Shown: one piece after another, positions 47,623 to 61,270 of the stretch
Layout: each line of letters begins with the position of its first letter
Position numbering within the stretch: position 1 is the first letter of the stretch
DNA from: Delphinus delphis
Taxonomy: Eukaryota > Chordata > Mammalia > Artiodactyla > Delphinidae
Length of the DNA stretch: 64,000 nucleotides
Assembly: GCF_949987515.2 (NCBI RefSeq)
Contig: NC_082698.1
Coordinates: forward strand, 31,586,070 to 31,650,069
Direction: 5' to 3'
Notes under the pieces: generated by a model
What the model was told of the DNA's origin: nothing
Database searches by the model: none
Seen by the model: only the letters and a program-made list of their open reading frames with translations
Position numbers and translations under genes: made by a program

Positions 47623-47832
47623 CTTTTTTTTTTTTTTTTTTGTGGTACGCAGGCCTCTCACTGTTGTGGCCTCTCCCTTTGCGGAGCACAGGCTCCAGAC
47701 ACGCAGACTCAGCGGCCATGGCTCACGGGCCCAGCCGCTCCGCGGCATGTGGGATCTTCCCAGACCGGGGCACGAACCCGTGTCCCCTGCATCGGCAGGA
47801 GGACTCTCAACCACTGCGCCACCAGGGAAGCC
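47623..47832 (-). mobile_element. CHR SINE, full length, with target duplication
   Basis: The most complete minus-orientation copy: T-run, gtggtacgcaggcctctcac, the tRNA-like head ending ccaccagggaagcc. ccaggctccttttt occurs at 47615-47628, merging with the T-run, and at 47833-47846. Confidence 0.95.
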
Positions 47833-48796
47833 CCAGGCTCCTTTTTAAAGGCAGCTCTGGTTCACCATCCCTGAAGCCAGCCAGCTTTCTAAAGCTGACT
47901 TCCGGATTGTTTAATACAGTGGTGGAGGGGGGTTGAAATAGCAGCAAGGGAATTCCTAAGCAGCTCCTCAAAGAAGCAAGCTTCAAAATCACTCTACGAG
48001 GTTTCATCAGAGGTTGGCGGGGAGAGGTGGAGTAAGGGATTCCAAGGTATACCAAAGAAAGCTACTGAGCCCGACGCCAGCACCCTGGCAAGATGGTAGG
48101 CAAGCAAGCAAGCAAGACACTGTCACTGGAAAAAACAGCTAGAGTGCACGTGAATTTTAGCCTTAGCAACTGCTAAGCATATCATGAAAGACTTTGTTAT
48201 ACATCTTTCTCATACTGAAGTACTTACCAGTAAAATTACATAATATGTGGGATTTGCTGTAAAAAAATTCCAATACCAACAACAAAAAGGCTTGGTGGAA
48301 GGGAGAGTAACAGAGGAAACAAAAATCTCAGAACATGTATTGATAAATGCTGAAGATGGGTAATGGGTATGTAGAGGTTTATTATACTATATACTACTCT
48401 CTCTCTTTTTTTTTTTTCTGGGTACAGTGTACTTTATTGATGGTACATGCTCTCTTTGTTTTTGTCTGAAATTTTCTATAACCAAAAAATTTTGTGAACC
48501 TCTTGCTGAAATAAAGTACACTATTTCTATATATTTGAGAGACCACCAAAATTTATTAACTCTAACAACTTCCTGCACGTCTTCCCCATAATTACCCCAT
48601 ATCAAATTGGGGTAATTTGATATAACTTGACTTAGTAAAACTATGTCAGTTTCAAGTGATTGGGGACTTTTTTTGTCCTAGGTGTTAATAAATCTTTCAT
48701 GTTTATTTTAAGGATTTGCCAAGAATCAACCTCATGTGGAGTTTCCAGAATCCATCCTCTCCCATATTTTATGATTTAGATTACTAACTCTGAGAA

Positions 48797-48830
48797 TTTA
48801 AAGAACATTATCTCTGTAATGTTCTTTAAA
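48797..48830. repeat. Perfect 14-bp inverted repeat
   Basis: tttaaagaacatta and its exact complement are separated by six bases (tctctg). A strong small hairpin on either strand, not part of a repeat I recognise. Confidence 0.93.
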
Positions 48831-49799
48831 CTTATTTAGAGAAGTCAGGGGCTCTCGTAATAACTTCCCATCTGTTTCAATGACTTCTTAATGATACATG
48901 TTTTAGTTTGAATTGATTGAACTGAATTTTTCTAGATTGAAGCAAAATGGAAGTTCAGAGGTTCCAATTCCTTTGTAAAATCCATTATCATTGTGCATCT
49001 CCCTTCCTGTTCATGTTCTTGCACTGAACCGTAACCAAAATAACATTTTTTTGTTATCTTTAGCATTTTTTCCTGCATGCCTCATCTCCAAGTGATACTT
49101 AGCCCAAGTGACACTGCTTTTAAAAGAATTCTCCTAGCTTCTAAACATTTTCTCACTTACCATTTTTTCTCTATTGTACAAATACCTGGGGAAATTTTTT
49201 TTATCTTATAAAAGTTATGGTCATCATAGAAATTTTTAGAAAATAGAGAAATATATAATATAAAAGAAAAAACTCCCCCATAATTTCTGAGCTCCTTATC
49301 AAACTCCCTCTGGTCAAATGAGTGTTTTAAATGCCTTTCACTTTTCTTATCCATTAAGATTACTTGTGATTACATGAGCATATGTCTCATTTAGTTGGTT
49401 ATTTCATTTTTAGACTCTTAACCTTTTTGAGCCATATTCTTTAGCAAATCTGGCCATGATATCTCACCTATCATCTTTCTGATTTTTTTAAAAAAATCTG
49501 CCTTCTTAAAAATTGAAGCCATGTGCCTGATTGCCTTATGTTTCTCTTCTTCAGGATTATCAATGCCTAAATGAACTAGTCACTTCTCCTACATTCCTAA
49601 CCATATCTTTCTTTTGTATCAGAATTAAATCAAGGAAGAAGGGCACTAATATCTTCCTCTAACTTGCAAGAAAAATCAAGAATTTTTCACTCTTTGTATT
49701 TTTTGGAAAATTATATTTCCAATAAATGTCTACATAAAGTTATAGTGCTTCAGAATTTCATACAGGGTTGTGGTGGGGGATAGTGGAGGACAGGGTTGC

Positions 49800-49990
49800 C
49801 AACATCTATTGTGACCTTCTTCAGGCCAGGCACTATAGTAGGCACTTCACATAACTTTTTTTCACTTAATAATCTTAAAGGTCCTGAATGTTAAGTACTG
49901 TTTTAGCCCCTGTTTTACAGATAAGAAAAATGCAAATGAGATAGGTTAAGCAACTTCTCCAAGACAATGCGGTAGAATATCTTTGAAATA
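49800..49990 (+). mobile_element. MIR SINE relic
   Basis: 'ggccaggcactatagtaggc', 'cctgttttacagataagaaa' and 'gttaagcaacttctccaaga' follow MIR. Confidence 0.65.
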
Positions 49991-50689
49991 CTGTACTAAT
50001 AATTTGCATATCCAGTGTACCAAGTCCTCCCTTAGCTGAAATATTCCACTGATGGTCTATTTTGCTCCTGTCCTTGCTTTGTAATTTGTAAGAAAAACAC
50101 TTCATCCAAAGCCTCCACTTGACTGGGGTGGCTTATCTTATTCTCATACAACAATGTCCTTTTCACTCTCCTTTGTATTCTCACCCAAAGCCCTTCGTGG
50201 AGCTACCAATCTCATGCTTCTTTGTATTTTGATATAGACAAACATTATCTTTAACATTCGCTCCCCATCCTAAAACATCTATGTCTTTAAATAAGAAATA
50301 GACTTCGTGGCCCTTAATTAATTAGGAGGTCCATCCTTCTAAGCTCTTTGTAACATATAGAGCTTCATGTCTATGTAGAGTGGAAGCAGCATGTCTATTT
50401 CAATAGGTTACACTTTGGTTCGAAAAAGAGAAAGAAAAAAAAGAAGATGGTCAAAATCAAACTTGGAATACTAGACTGATCAAATTTTCCTAAAAGTTGT
50501 ATCATGAATCATAGATTTAGTCTCCTTTGTTCTCTCTCAGCTCTTTTCCTGGAAATTAATATAGCTTATTATGCTTGACACTGGAAGATGCAAAGTCCAT
50601 AGCCCAGCACATTTCTACAGTTCATTCTAACGTTGGTCGCTCACCTAAATCAAAAAACAAAAGCAAAACAAAAGCTAAAGGTTACTGGA

Positions 50690-50835
50690 TCTGGGATCTT
50701 GAGTAAACTCACATTCTCACCCTTTGTTTTCTCAGCTGTAAAATGAGGATTAATGGTAATACCTACTTGACAAGGTTGTTAAGATGATTAAATTTAATCA
50801 AATAATGTGTAAGAAACTGCCAAATGAACTGTAAA
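50690..50835 (-). mobile_element. MIR-like relic
   Basis: 'ttttctcagctgtaaaatga', 'gacaaggttgttaagatgat' form the 5' MIR region seen in many copies. Orientation is uncertain. Confidence 0.5.
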
Positions 50836-51844
50836 TTAAATGATTAGGATGATTAGTAAGATGATGATTATAGTCCACAACGCCATAACTTCACCTGTAA
50901 TCTACATATAAAATCAAATATGCAAATATGCAATACCCGAGTAACCAGAGGCTTTTTACATCTGTAAATGGGGTTGAAAATTTTAATTTCCCAAAATTCC
51001 AAGGTTCCTCTTTTTCTTATGATAGAAAAGTCTCGGGTGGATGAAAAGATTCCTGTCACTTTAGCATTTGCTGATACTTTTCCTCCCAGGATTTGGTGCT
51101 TTTAGGAGCCAGTTTTGCTGCTGACAATGGGTATGGGGAGCCAGAATCCAGGGCTGACCCTGGCTTGGTGGGTGTCAGTCCTGAGTTGCCCTCTCCCTTG
51201 GGTAGCAACATTAGCCTCATGTTCTAGAATCAGGATTCACTTTCTCAGGCAAAGAAGCGGGATGCAGTAGGGAGGTTAGGGAACCCACACATTCTTCCTC
51301 TCCTGCTGATCCTGCCCCTTTCCCCAGGTTTGGCTTTCAGGTTCTTTTCAGGGCAATATGGAGGGCCTTGTGCTCTAAGTACCCTCTACCTTCCACTGCT
51401 TCTCACTCAACTAATTTCCAATTTGGAGGAGTTAAAGAAGAAATAGTCTGGTGACCTTAAAAGTAGAAGGGAGTTGTGTGGTCCTTTGCACCTTAGAGTG
51501 AATTGTTGAGATGGACTGTGTTCCCCCAACCTGGCTGTGGCATAGCTGAACAGAAAGAATAGGAGTTTGGAAGTAGTATAGACAGGAGAGGGGCAAACCA
51601 CCCCTTGGGATGGTTTAGGAGCAAAGGGCTTTAGGCAGCTCCCAGGCACTGGGCAGCAGGGTGGGAGGACATAAGGGAACAGGAGTAGAAGAGTGGCTCA
51701 GAAATGAGGCCCTCAGTTAACACATCTATTACTTCACCAGCACCCAGTTTTGCCCAGTACCTACCCTGTCTCCTTCCCACCTCCTCAGGTGGAAAGAGCA
51801 GGACTCTAGACCAGAAAAGCTCCCGTCATCCTCATAGTCATGTT

Positions 51845-52080
51845 CATCATCATTTGTTATGTGCTTGCTGGGTACCAGGCACTGTGCTAAGCACTTTACA
51901 TGCATTATTCACGAAATCCTCCAACACTGTAGATATCATTAGCCCACTTTGCGCTTGAGGAAACTGGGGGGCAGAGAGTCTAGTAGTGTGCTCATGGTCA
52001 CACAGACACTGAGTGCAGAGCTGGAATTTGAACACAAGCCTGTCTGACTCTGGGAAGTCTATGCTCTTAATCACCAGGAG
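51845..52080 (+). mobile_element. MIR SINE relic
   Basis: Near full length: 'gtaccaggcactgtgctaag', 'cttgaggaaactggggggca', 'ggtcacacagacactgagtg', 'ctggaatttgaacacaagcc'. Confidence 0.82.
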
Positions 52081-52324
52081 GAACTGATAATCATTTAACT
52101 CTTTTCTCTTCTATCCCTGCCGCTCCCACCTACCACCTATCCACTTCCTTCAGCCAAGTGGAGCCAGTTTACATAGCCATCCTCTGAGAAAAGTTGCAAC
52201 AGATGGTTTCTGTCTCATAAGTTGCTAGGTTGGGTTTTGTGACTAACCTTCCAGTCCCGTGACCTTATGATCTTGGCCACAAAAGATTGTTCCAGCAACT
52301 GCTGCTTGAGCCAAAGTGTGGGCT

Positions 52325-52495
52325 GGGCTTGCATGATCTCATTTAATATTTATAACAAAGCTATGAACTAAGTACTAATATTAATCCCATTGTACCGGTG
52401 GAAAAACTGATACTCAGAGAAGTTAAGTTACCAACCTGAGGTCATATAGCTAGTAAGAGGCAGAACTAGGATTGGAAGTCAGTTCATCTGAATGT
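52325..52495 (+). mobile_element. MIR SINE relic
   Basis: 'atctcatttaatatttataa', 'cattgtaccggtggaaaaac' and 'gtcatatagctagtaagagg' are MIR. Confidence 0.78.
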
Positions 52496-52845
52496 TTGAA
52501 TACCCTACTCTACCTTCTTTTGGGGGAAAGATCAATGGAGTTGGCCTGGAACAAGAGACCCTCCTGAAATCAATTAGTGACAACAAAGGAGAGTTGTCCA
52601 GCTACTGCAGCACATGCTGCAGAACAGAGAACAGAATCAGAGAAGAGTGGAGTTTTTGCCATGCAAGAATGATCGGAGGGGGAGACTTCCACAGTAGCTG
52701 TCCATTCACGTGAGCTGGCACGACAACCGCAACAAAGGGGCCCCCATTCCAGCTGATATGCAGCAATAGAGCCTGTTACTTGTGTTTCCTGACTTCTCCG
52801 TATGGGCCTGTCAACTCCTATAACCTCAGGTAAAAGAACCCAGTT

Positions 52846-53194
52846 CGGGGCTTCTCTGGTGGCGCAGTGGTTAAGAATCTGCCTGCCAATGCAGGAGACA
52901 CGGGTTCAAGCCCTGGTCCGGGAAGATCCCACATGCCGCAGAGTAACTAAGCCCATGCGCCACAACTACTGAGCCTGCGCTCTAGAGCCCGTGAGCCACA
53001 ACTACTGAAGCCCGTGCACCCTAGAGCCCGTGCTCCGCAACAAGAGAAGCCACCACAATGAGAAGCCTGCAAACCGCAAGGAAGAGTAGCCCCCACTCGC
53101 CGCAACTAGAGAAAGAGCCTGCACAGCAACAAAGACCCAACGCAGCCATAAATAAATAAATCTATTAAAAAATGGTAAACTAATTAAAAAAAAA
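52846..53194 (+). mobile_element. CHR SINE with target duplication
   Basis: Starts ggggcttctctggtggcgca and keeps the tRNA-like box region (gttcaagccctggtccggga). The body has duplicated 'ccacaactactga' blocks and the tail is A-rich. aaaagaacccagt is exact at 52832-52844 and 53195-53207. Confidence 0.95.
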
Positions 53195-55283
53195 AAAAGA
53201 ACCCAGTCCGTGTCATCTGTGCCTGACACATACACACTCCCTTAGGCTTAAACCCCCTGCAACACACCCCATCCTAATCTGGCCTGATGGAATGGAGTGG
53301 GGAGAGCCTTGGAGCCTTGCAGATCCTGATGCTTGAATTCTAACCACACCCCAGCCTCCAGCTTTACTTCCTCTCCCAACAAGTAACTCTCTCCCCTCTC
53401 TCCTCATTGTCTGCCAGCTCCAGGAGAAAACATTGAGGCCTAGGGCTGCTTTCCAACAGGCCCTCAGTATTCTGGGTGTGTATCAACTGTTTCCTGGGGG
53501 AACAGCAAGTCAGATGCAGTGTGCAACTCAGAAGGCCATACAAGTATCGGTCTCCAGAATTTCCACTTCCTGGGTCTACCAGGGTCTTGGGGTGGCTGGG
53601 GAGTAAAGCCAGAATCTTTTTCCAGGCCTTCACACCTGCAGTTAGCCCACGAGACTCTCTACATGAGACATCAGAGCGCACAGCAGTCCCCATGTCTCTG
53701 AGGTTGGCCAGAGTGAAGAGTTGCTGGTAAGAGTCAGTGCGGGAAATGCTGGCAACAAACCATGTAATATGTTTTTAGTGCTCCCATGAAGTCTGGGTAC
53801 TCTAAGGAACTTGTATTCATGAGCAGCTGGTGCTGTATCTTCAGATGTCACGCATGGTGGGCTGTTCCAAGAAAGATCCAGGAATACAAAAAGCAGGATT
53901 TCTTGGCTTCAGTGTCTCTTCCCTTTGATACTCTGTCTTATGGACAATTTGGCAAATAGTCAAATTGCTATCCTGATCTTTCCTACAAAAAACAAAAAAA
54001 CAAAACTGAAGAAGAAAATCACCTGGTTATTAAAGCATCCCACCATATTCTGCCCTCAGGAAGGCAGTATACAGTAATCAGAAACAGACAAAAAGAAAAA
54101 AAATTTGACTAGGAACCTGCATTTTTTACGTAGATCTTCTACTTCCTTCCACCCTCTTCCAGGACCTCCTGCTGTTCTATTTCTTGATCCCCAAATTGTC
54201 CCATCTCCAAATCTGTTCCTCCTTTCCATAATCAGTAATATCTAGAAACTGAGTTCCCAAGGCAACCACAAATATTTGCTATCCTTTCTGTTATGTGACT
54301 TGCCCTAAAAATAAACTCAAGATATTTTTCCTACCATCAAAATGCTAGGAAGAATGTAAATGGATGTTGGGTTTTTTATGCAGACCTATGAAATAGAGAA
54401 GGCACAGTGCTACTTAAGCAAAATTTCTAGGAATACTGTGAAAGTCCTAAAATAGAAGATATTTATAAAAATTGGGCATGTTAGAAGATTATACCATGTA
54501 TAAAATGGAACAAGCAAAGGAAGGCTTGGGGGAAAAGGATCAGAATAAGCAGATACACATAAGTTACACACACCCAAGTAAGTAGAATTTGTTTTCCTTT
54601 TTAGAAAGGGAGTAGCAAAGAGAAGAGTGCACATTTGCTCTGAGGTCTAGTCAAGGTTTAGCCTCTTTTCTTTGAAATGCCCCCTTGATGTGCCAGCCAA
54701 GGACCCCCCAAGACCTCCATTTGAAACTGACAGTACTTGAAGCCAATTCACAAACAAGATTTGCTTTCTGTTCTCATGTGACTCCAGGGTGGCTGACCTT
54801 TCAGGAATCGTGGATAAAGTCTCCATTTAAGGCTCCAATGTGGTAATGACCCCACTACACAAATCACTGTGAATTAGGGAGGTTCCAAATTAAACGAGGT
54901 TCAGCAAATGGCAGTGTCACAATAGCAATAGTGACAGTTATAAAACTTTACATTTTGATGGTCTCAACAACAGTTTGCAAACACATTTACGTCCGCTCTC
55001 TTTTCCGATCCTCAGAAAAACTCTCTAGGACACGGAGGATACATAGACACACATACATAAATCCCGTTTTCAGGTATGTAAAAGCTGAGGCTAAATAGCA
55101 AGGGAAATTGTCCAATCTGTATGTGGCTGGGAGCACAAAGGCTTCCACACCCAGCCCCGTGTCCTTTTATCTTAGATGTTCTCTATGTCTCCACCTCGCC
55201 ATTCCCACTATCATCCAAGAATCCTAAAACCAATAGGATTTGTGATACAGAGGACCGGAATTTTAAAAAGCATCCTTAGAGCT

Positions 55284-55681
55284 ATTGTAAATAGAGTTGC
55301 AATGAAAAATGTCATGAAGAACCTAGGGGTAAGATGGGAATAAAGACACAGACCTACTAGAGAATGGACTTGAGGATATGGGGAGGGGGAAGGGTAAGCT
55401 GTGACAAAGTGAGAGAGAGGCATGGACATATATACACTACCAAACGTAAGGTAGATAGCTAGTGGGAAGCAGCCGCATAGCAAAGGGAGATCAGCTCGGG
55501 GCTTTGTGACCGCCTGGAGGGGTGGGATAGGGAGGGTGGGAGGGAGGGAGATGCAAGAGGGAAGAGATATGAGAACATATGTATATGTATAACTGATTCA
55601 CTTCGTTATAGCGCAGAAACTAACGTACCATTGTAAAGCAATTATACTCCAATAAAGATGTAAAAAAAATAAAAAATTTTA
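55284..55681 (+). mobile_element. L1 3' UTR fragment with 19-bp target duplication
   Basis: Contains the L1 3' UTR ('gatcagctcggggctttgtg', 'ctccaataaagatgtaaaa'). aaaaagcatccttagagct is exact at 55265-55283 and 55682-55700. Confidence 0.95.
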
Positions 55682-55908
55682 AAAAAGCATCCTTAGAGCT
55701 TTCAGGGAATCAATTCAGAAATAGATAAAACAATAGAAAGACTGTGGAGAAACAAACAAACAGGAAGTGTTTAGATGAACTAATGCAGGATGAAGTCAGT
55801 AAGGCAACAGGGAAATTCTCTCTCTCTTCCTCCCTGCTCATGACTGTCTGTTTAGGACTTCCCCAAATGGCCCTATAATAACCCTTTCCTCCAATATTGG
55901 ATAGTCCC

Positions 55909-55938
55909 TTAAAGTCCTCTGGCTTAAAGTCCTCTGGC
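55909..55938. repeat. 15-bp exact tandem duplication
   Basis: ttaaagtcctctggc occurs twice without a gap. Confidence 0.95.
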
Positions 55939-57559
55939 TAAACTTCCTGACTGACCAGGAGCAAGTTTCCAATTTTTTCTTGGAACTACCATATTAGTAC
56001 CAGTCACATTCATGTCCCTACCCCCTTCAGCACATGTTCTTTATATAACGTGGCCTCTGGATCCTTCCCCTTTCTGGACACATCCAGCCACCCAGTTTAT
56101 CAACATCTCACTTTCAATGTGATGCACAAAGGAAATGTACCACCCATAAAGTGATTTTCAGTTCTTCACTCAATAAATCAACCATAAAGTTGGGGACAAA
56201 AAGGGCTGTTGTAGGAGTAAATGAGGTAGTGAAAGTCAAGCACTTAATAGGGGCTGGCACAACCTAAGTCCTTTATAGATCGCTGCAGATCAGTGCCTTC
56301 ATGGCACTATCTCTGCAGTATTAGCTACACACGTCAGAGCAGTGTGTTTTGAGAAAGACATTAAGAAGCCAGAGGGAAGAAGATCCAAAGAAGAGAAAGA
56401 AGCTCCTACTCACTGAACTTCCAGCAGCAATTTGTCCCTCTCTGTTTGCCCCTGCCCAGCTTTGCCCTCCTCTGGTAAAGATATAATTGGTTTTCATCCT
56501 GAGGAGCAACCCCACCTAAGTCCTGGAACATACTAGGAACTTTTTCACCTTAGCGGGAGAGCGTCTGAAAAACCATGATTGCTCCCATGCCTGGGGTCAA
56601 GTGCCCTGGAAGGACTCTAATCTCCCCTTTGGGAGAATCTGGAAAAACTTCTTTAGCTAAATCCATCCCAAAGTGTATACCAGTCTGTCTGGCTACATTT
56701 CATTTCCACTCCAGGACTAGAGTCTGGCCATATATGTTAACCAAATTGGTAGGGGGCTGACTCCCTCTACTGGTTTCAGTCCACTCCTTTCAAGTAGGAT
56801 CTAAATTCAGTTTCTGATGCCCCCCCGACGATTTGGCTACAGACCAAGAATGTACTCCCCTGATGCCGCTGGAGCTGGACCCCACACCTCAGATCAAAAC
56901 CCTTAAATATGGCCATGGCCTGGATCAAACATGAGTTTATTCCTCTCCCTTGGACATGATGATCTGAACTAACCAGGGCAACTTCCTTTCACTCTCTCCC
57001 ATCTGCAGAGCTGCAGGCATATCTCATGTCTACGGATATCCCATTTAGAACACTGACAGGAGGGAAAAAATGTACAAAGAGCAGACATATGAGTTCATAG
57101 AGCAAAGCAGTCTATTTAGGATTTAGTATAGGGGCAAATAAGTCTAAAAATAATAATAGACCTAAAAACTTTAATAGTAATTACTGTCTTATAATTTCAT
57201 CCATTCATTCATCCATTAACTATGCGCTCATTCATATACCCATGCGCACACGGATATGAATCATATTTGATTGCCTGGAATGTGCTTGGTACTGGATATA
57301 TAAATATGAATAAGACTTAATCACTGCTCGTAAAGAACCATAAAAATTAATACTCAGAATGTCAATGTCATCACCTTGACCTATCAAATACATTTTTTTT
57401 TAATGTTTGGTGTGCTCTCTTAAAGAAAAGGGAAAGATGCATTATACCTTAGTAAATTAGATAATTCCATTCAACAATATCAGCTATAATTAGCACGAAG
57501 TGTAATGGGTGAGCTTCATTTCTTTAGGTAACAACACTATCAGCCTTGAGTCTGGCATT

Positions 57560-57725
57560 TCTAGGTCTGCATCTCACCTTTGGCCCTCCTAGTTATACGA
57601 GGCATTGCCCTCACTTCCTCACTTCTAATATGGGAATAACAGTAGTTCTCATCTCTTAAGATTACTACAAAGGTCTGGTGAGGTAATGTGTACAAAACAT
57701 TCAACATGGTGCCTGGAACAACCCT
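57560..57725 (+). mobile_element. MIR-like relic
   Basis: 'tctgcatctcacctttggcc' through 'gtctggtgaggtaatgtgta' and 'tggtgcctggaacaa' follow the MIR 5' half loosely. Confidence 0.45.
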
Positions 57726-57899
57726 GTTTATGTTGTGCTTTCCTTTTCAAATATGCATATTATACTTTTTATTTATGCACTTTACATTAACAAGATCTTT
57801 CCATTTTTCAATATCACCTTAGCACCTCCGTTTGGGGTTAATACTATCCAAGGTCAAGTGCAACTGGCCTGGAAAAGGAAATCCTAAGAAGTTAAAATA

Positions 57900-58230
57900 G
57901 TAACTAACATAGAGTCCCCCACCCCCAACCCTTCACTAGACACTTCCGTCCCCAACACCCTCCCTGTCCCTTACGCGAACCAAGCCTCTTCCCGATGCAG
58001 GGCCTTGGCATATGCTGTTTCCTTTTCCTGCTGTATGTTCCCCTTGCCACATCCTCCCCCAGTTTCTGCCTTCTCATTTCTTAGATCTTAACTTCACCTC
58101 ACTTAATCGTACCTAACTTTTGTTGGGTGCCTGCTGTCCTCCTGACACTGTAATGAGTGCTTTCATGGGCTTTCTTATTCAGTCCTGGCAACAAACCCTG
58201 AGCCTCTACCCTCACAGAGGTTTTCAGCAA
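57900..58230 (+). mobile_element. L2 LINE relic followed by MIR-like sequence
   Basis: 'gcagggccttggcatatgct' and 'atgttccccttgccacatcc' are L2. 'gggtgcctgctgtcctcctg' and 'tattcagtcctggcaacaaa' suggest MIR after it. Confidence 0.5.
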
Positions 58231-58261
58231 TAATCAGGTGACCTGTGGAGACAGGACTCAG

Positions 58262-58470
58262 ATGCAGACTCTGTGTCCCACCTCCCTGCCCCTACTCACC
58301 TGTACCCCCTCACCTCCCTGCACCCTCTACCTCTTCACCTCTCAGCTCCATGACCCCACCTCCCTACACCCCCAGCTGCCTGCATCTCTCACCTCACTGA
58401 ATCCCCACCTCCCCTCACTCCTCACCTCCCTGCATCCCCATCTCCCTGATCTCCCACCTCCCCACACCCA
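58262..58470. repeat. Degenerate C-rich minisatellite
   Basis: A loose tandem array around cacctccctgcaccc, with about a dozen imperfect units. Plus-strand C-rich and almost lacking G. The open frame across it (58238-58516) is a product of the composition, not a gene. Confidence 0.85.
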
Positions 58471-58606
58471 ACAAAAAAAAACCCATAACACTAATCAAAA
58501 GCAGCCCAGAAATTAAACTTTGTGAGAAACTTATCAAAACTATCACCTACTAGGAAAAGATGCACATGAAACTTCCCAGGCTAAAACTAAACCAATGGCA
58601 AGACAC

Positions 58607-58785
58607 AAACAAACGTATGGACACCAAGCGGGGAAAGTGGCAGGGGAGGGTAGTGGTGGGATGAACTGGGAGATTGGGATTGACATATACAGGCTAATAT
58701 GTATAAAACAGATAACTAATAAGAACCTGCTGTATAAAAAAACTTTTTTTAATTGCTATAAATAAATAAATATAAATAAAATAAG
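58607..58785 (+). mobile_element. L1 3' UTR fragment
   Basis: 'caaacgtatggacaccaagc', 'gggagattgggattgacata' and 'ataactaataagaacctgct' match the L1 end at 14.4 kb. A-rich tail. I did not find a clear target duplication. Confidence 0.88.
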
Positions 58786-60286
58786 ACTATCCCACTCAAG
58801 GCTCAGTGTTTCAAAGCACATCTGGAGTCTGCATTAAGTTACAGATACTACACTTAAAGTGAGACCTTGACAGCTAGGAGCTGATCCAAAGCCTTACAAA
58901 ATGTTAGCCAACTGGAGCTTGACAAAAGAGTGAAATATAGTAGGAGAGACTAGGCCTCTTCAGGCTGGGGAATGGCAGACACAGAGGAGGCATGACAGTA
59001 ACCTTTCAAATATCTAAGGGACTATCCTATGGAGGGGCATTTAGATTTGGTCCATATCTCTATGGCCCAGAGGACAGAAATAGTGCTAATGTCAGAGGAA
59101 AAATGCAGGGAAGGAGAAATGTTTCAGTTAAACATTAGAATGATCAGATCTTTCTAACAGCTGTCTAACATAGTAAGACAACTGTCTCTGGGTATTGCGG
59201 GGAAGTAAAATATAGGAGGGTAAGAAGAAACTTTAAGGATTCAATAGAGAATCCAACTTGATTGAGAAGCTGGACTGTGGATGTGGCTGGTCCATGATGA
59301 CTTTTTCAGACATCCATGGTAAGAAAAATAAAACAATAATATACTCTCTAAGACCCATTAACTATAAAATGAGGATAATAATAATATCAACCGGATAGAA
59401 TTGTGTGAAGATAATAATAATATGTAAAAAAAAGTCTTCAACATGGAAGACAGAAATGAAAACAAACAACAAAAAGAGGAAACAGAAGAAAGCTTCAATT
59501 TCTAGCCTCAGAGAAATAAGAAAATATTACATCTATGAGACCAAAAGTGTGTACAGTTTTGTTTAAAGAGATCAGAAAATAAAAACAAGCTTTTACAAAT
59601 TTAAACTATAATAACTGAAATAAGAAATTTTAACAAATGGTTCAAAGATAAAGTTGAGGAAATATCCTAGAAGGTAGAGCCATCTGTCAGAGTAAAGAGA
59701 GAAAACAAATGAAATGAAAATTATTACCACAAGAGAGACATCTGACTAATAGGCCTTCTAGAAAGAGAGAACAGAGAAAATCGTGGGCAGGAAATTATCA
59801 AAGAAACCATATGAGAAAATTTCCCAGAACTGAAAGATCTGAGTTGCCAGACGGGAGGGGCTGAATGCCTAACACAATGGATGAAAAACACACATCAAAG
59901 TACATCAGCATAAATTTTAGTACGTAAGGGATAAAAAAAGATCCTAAATGCTTCCTGGAAACAGAGGGTGGGGTGGGAGGAACAAGTGATATAAAAATAA
60001 TTGGGAATAAGAATAGCATTGAACTTCAAAATTCTGATACACAAAGGCCTCAACATTTTTCCTCCAATGCACCTTTTCTCAGGAAGTTACTGAAGGGTAT
60101 GCTCCACCCAAATGAGGTAGTGAACATAGAAAGAGGAAGAGATATAATACAAACTGAGAATCAACACAGGAGAGAGGTCAAGGGAAGCCCAGCAAGATAA
60201 CTCTGCAGCTGGCCAGGAGAGCAGCCAGCTTAGACTAGAACAGGACAACAGATTCAGAAAGGAGGTTTTAAAAAAGGACAGACAGG

Positions 60287-60694
60287 GGGACTTCCCTGGT
60301 GGCGCAGTGGTTAAGAATCTGCCTGCCAATGCAGGGGACACGGGCTCAAGCCCTGCTCCGGTAAGATACCACATGCCATGGAGCAACTAAGCCCGTGGGC
60401 CACAACTACTGAGCCTGCACTCTAGAGCCCGCGTGCCGCAACTACTGAGCCCAGGCACCGCAACTACTGAGCCCGCATGCTGCAACTGCTGAAGCCCACT
60501 TGCCTAGAGCCCATGCTCCACAATGAGAGAAGTCACCGCAATGAGAAGCCTGTGCACCACAACGAAGAGTAGCCCCTGCTCGCCACAACTAGAGAAAGCC
60601 CGCACACAGCAACAAAGACCCAACACAGCCAAAAATAATAAATGGATTTGCCTTAAAAAATAAATTAAATAAATAAATAAAAATAATAAATAAA
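60287..60694 (+). mobile_element. CHR SINE, longest copy, with 21-bp target duplication
   Basis: Starts gggacttccctggtggcgca. The variable region contains at least five 'gcaactactgagcc'-type blocks, making it the longest SINE here, with a long A/T-rich tail. The flank ttttaaaaaaggacagacagg recurs after the tail (60695-60716) with one extra A. Confidence 0.95.
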
Positions 60695-61270
60695 TTTTAA
60701 AAAAAGGACAGACAGGAAAAGAAGGGGGACAAAAAAGAAAAGATTACTATGTAGGAAATTATATCAAAGGGTTTGCAAAAAAAATTACTATTAGAGACAT
60801 AGATGAAGAAATGAGACCTTATTAACACCAGCAAAAATGAAAAGTTGTAAAGGAAAGGAAATCTAAGGCACAAACAATACTTACCTAGACATGCTAAGGT
60901 AAATATTGGATACTGATTTAACCCAAAATTGTGATATCACTATATAGAGGTGGTATGGAGAGGACAACCCTGAGGGAATGTAAGAAAGCAAAGTACTCAG
61001 CTACCACAATAGAAAGCAACAGATAACATCTAAATTAGCAGAGGAAGCACAAATGGCAAAAGAAATCCTAAAAAGATGTAAAGGGCTACTCTGGAGAATA
61101 GGGTTTAAGGGTGAGGGGAGGGTAGAAAGTGATGGGATGGGTGACTGCAGTTCTTTGCTATGATTATTAAACTTGACTTTTAATTATATGCATGTATTAC
61201 TTTGGTAAAAATTGATATTGACTTTTTAAAAAGAAAAATCCTGCCAGTCCATCAAATTTAAAAATTCCTG

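Noticed and set aside
47410..47874. Open frame of 154 codons
   Set aside because: Most of it is the CHR SINE body read through its T-run. SINEs often give such frames.
48060..48120. Short 'caag' repeat near 48100
   Set aside because: Only four units and no wider structure, so it is an ordinary short tetranucleotide run.
49157..49180. Strong donor-like ATG|GTAAGTG on the minus strand as ENTPD1 exon 1 end
   Set aside because: The frame upstream does not give a short Met-led exon with the phase exon 2 needs, and there is no 5' UTR-like context.
58238..58516. Open frame rich in Pro, Leu, Thr and Ser
   Set aside because: It is the translation of a C-rich degenerate minisatellite with no start context or conserved motif.
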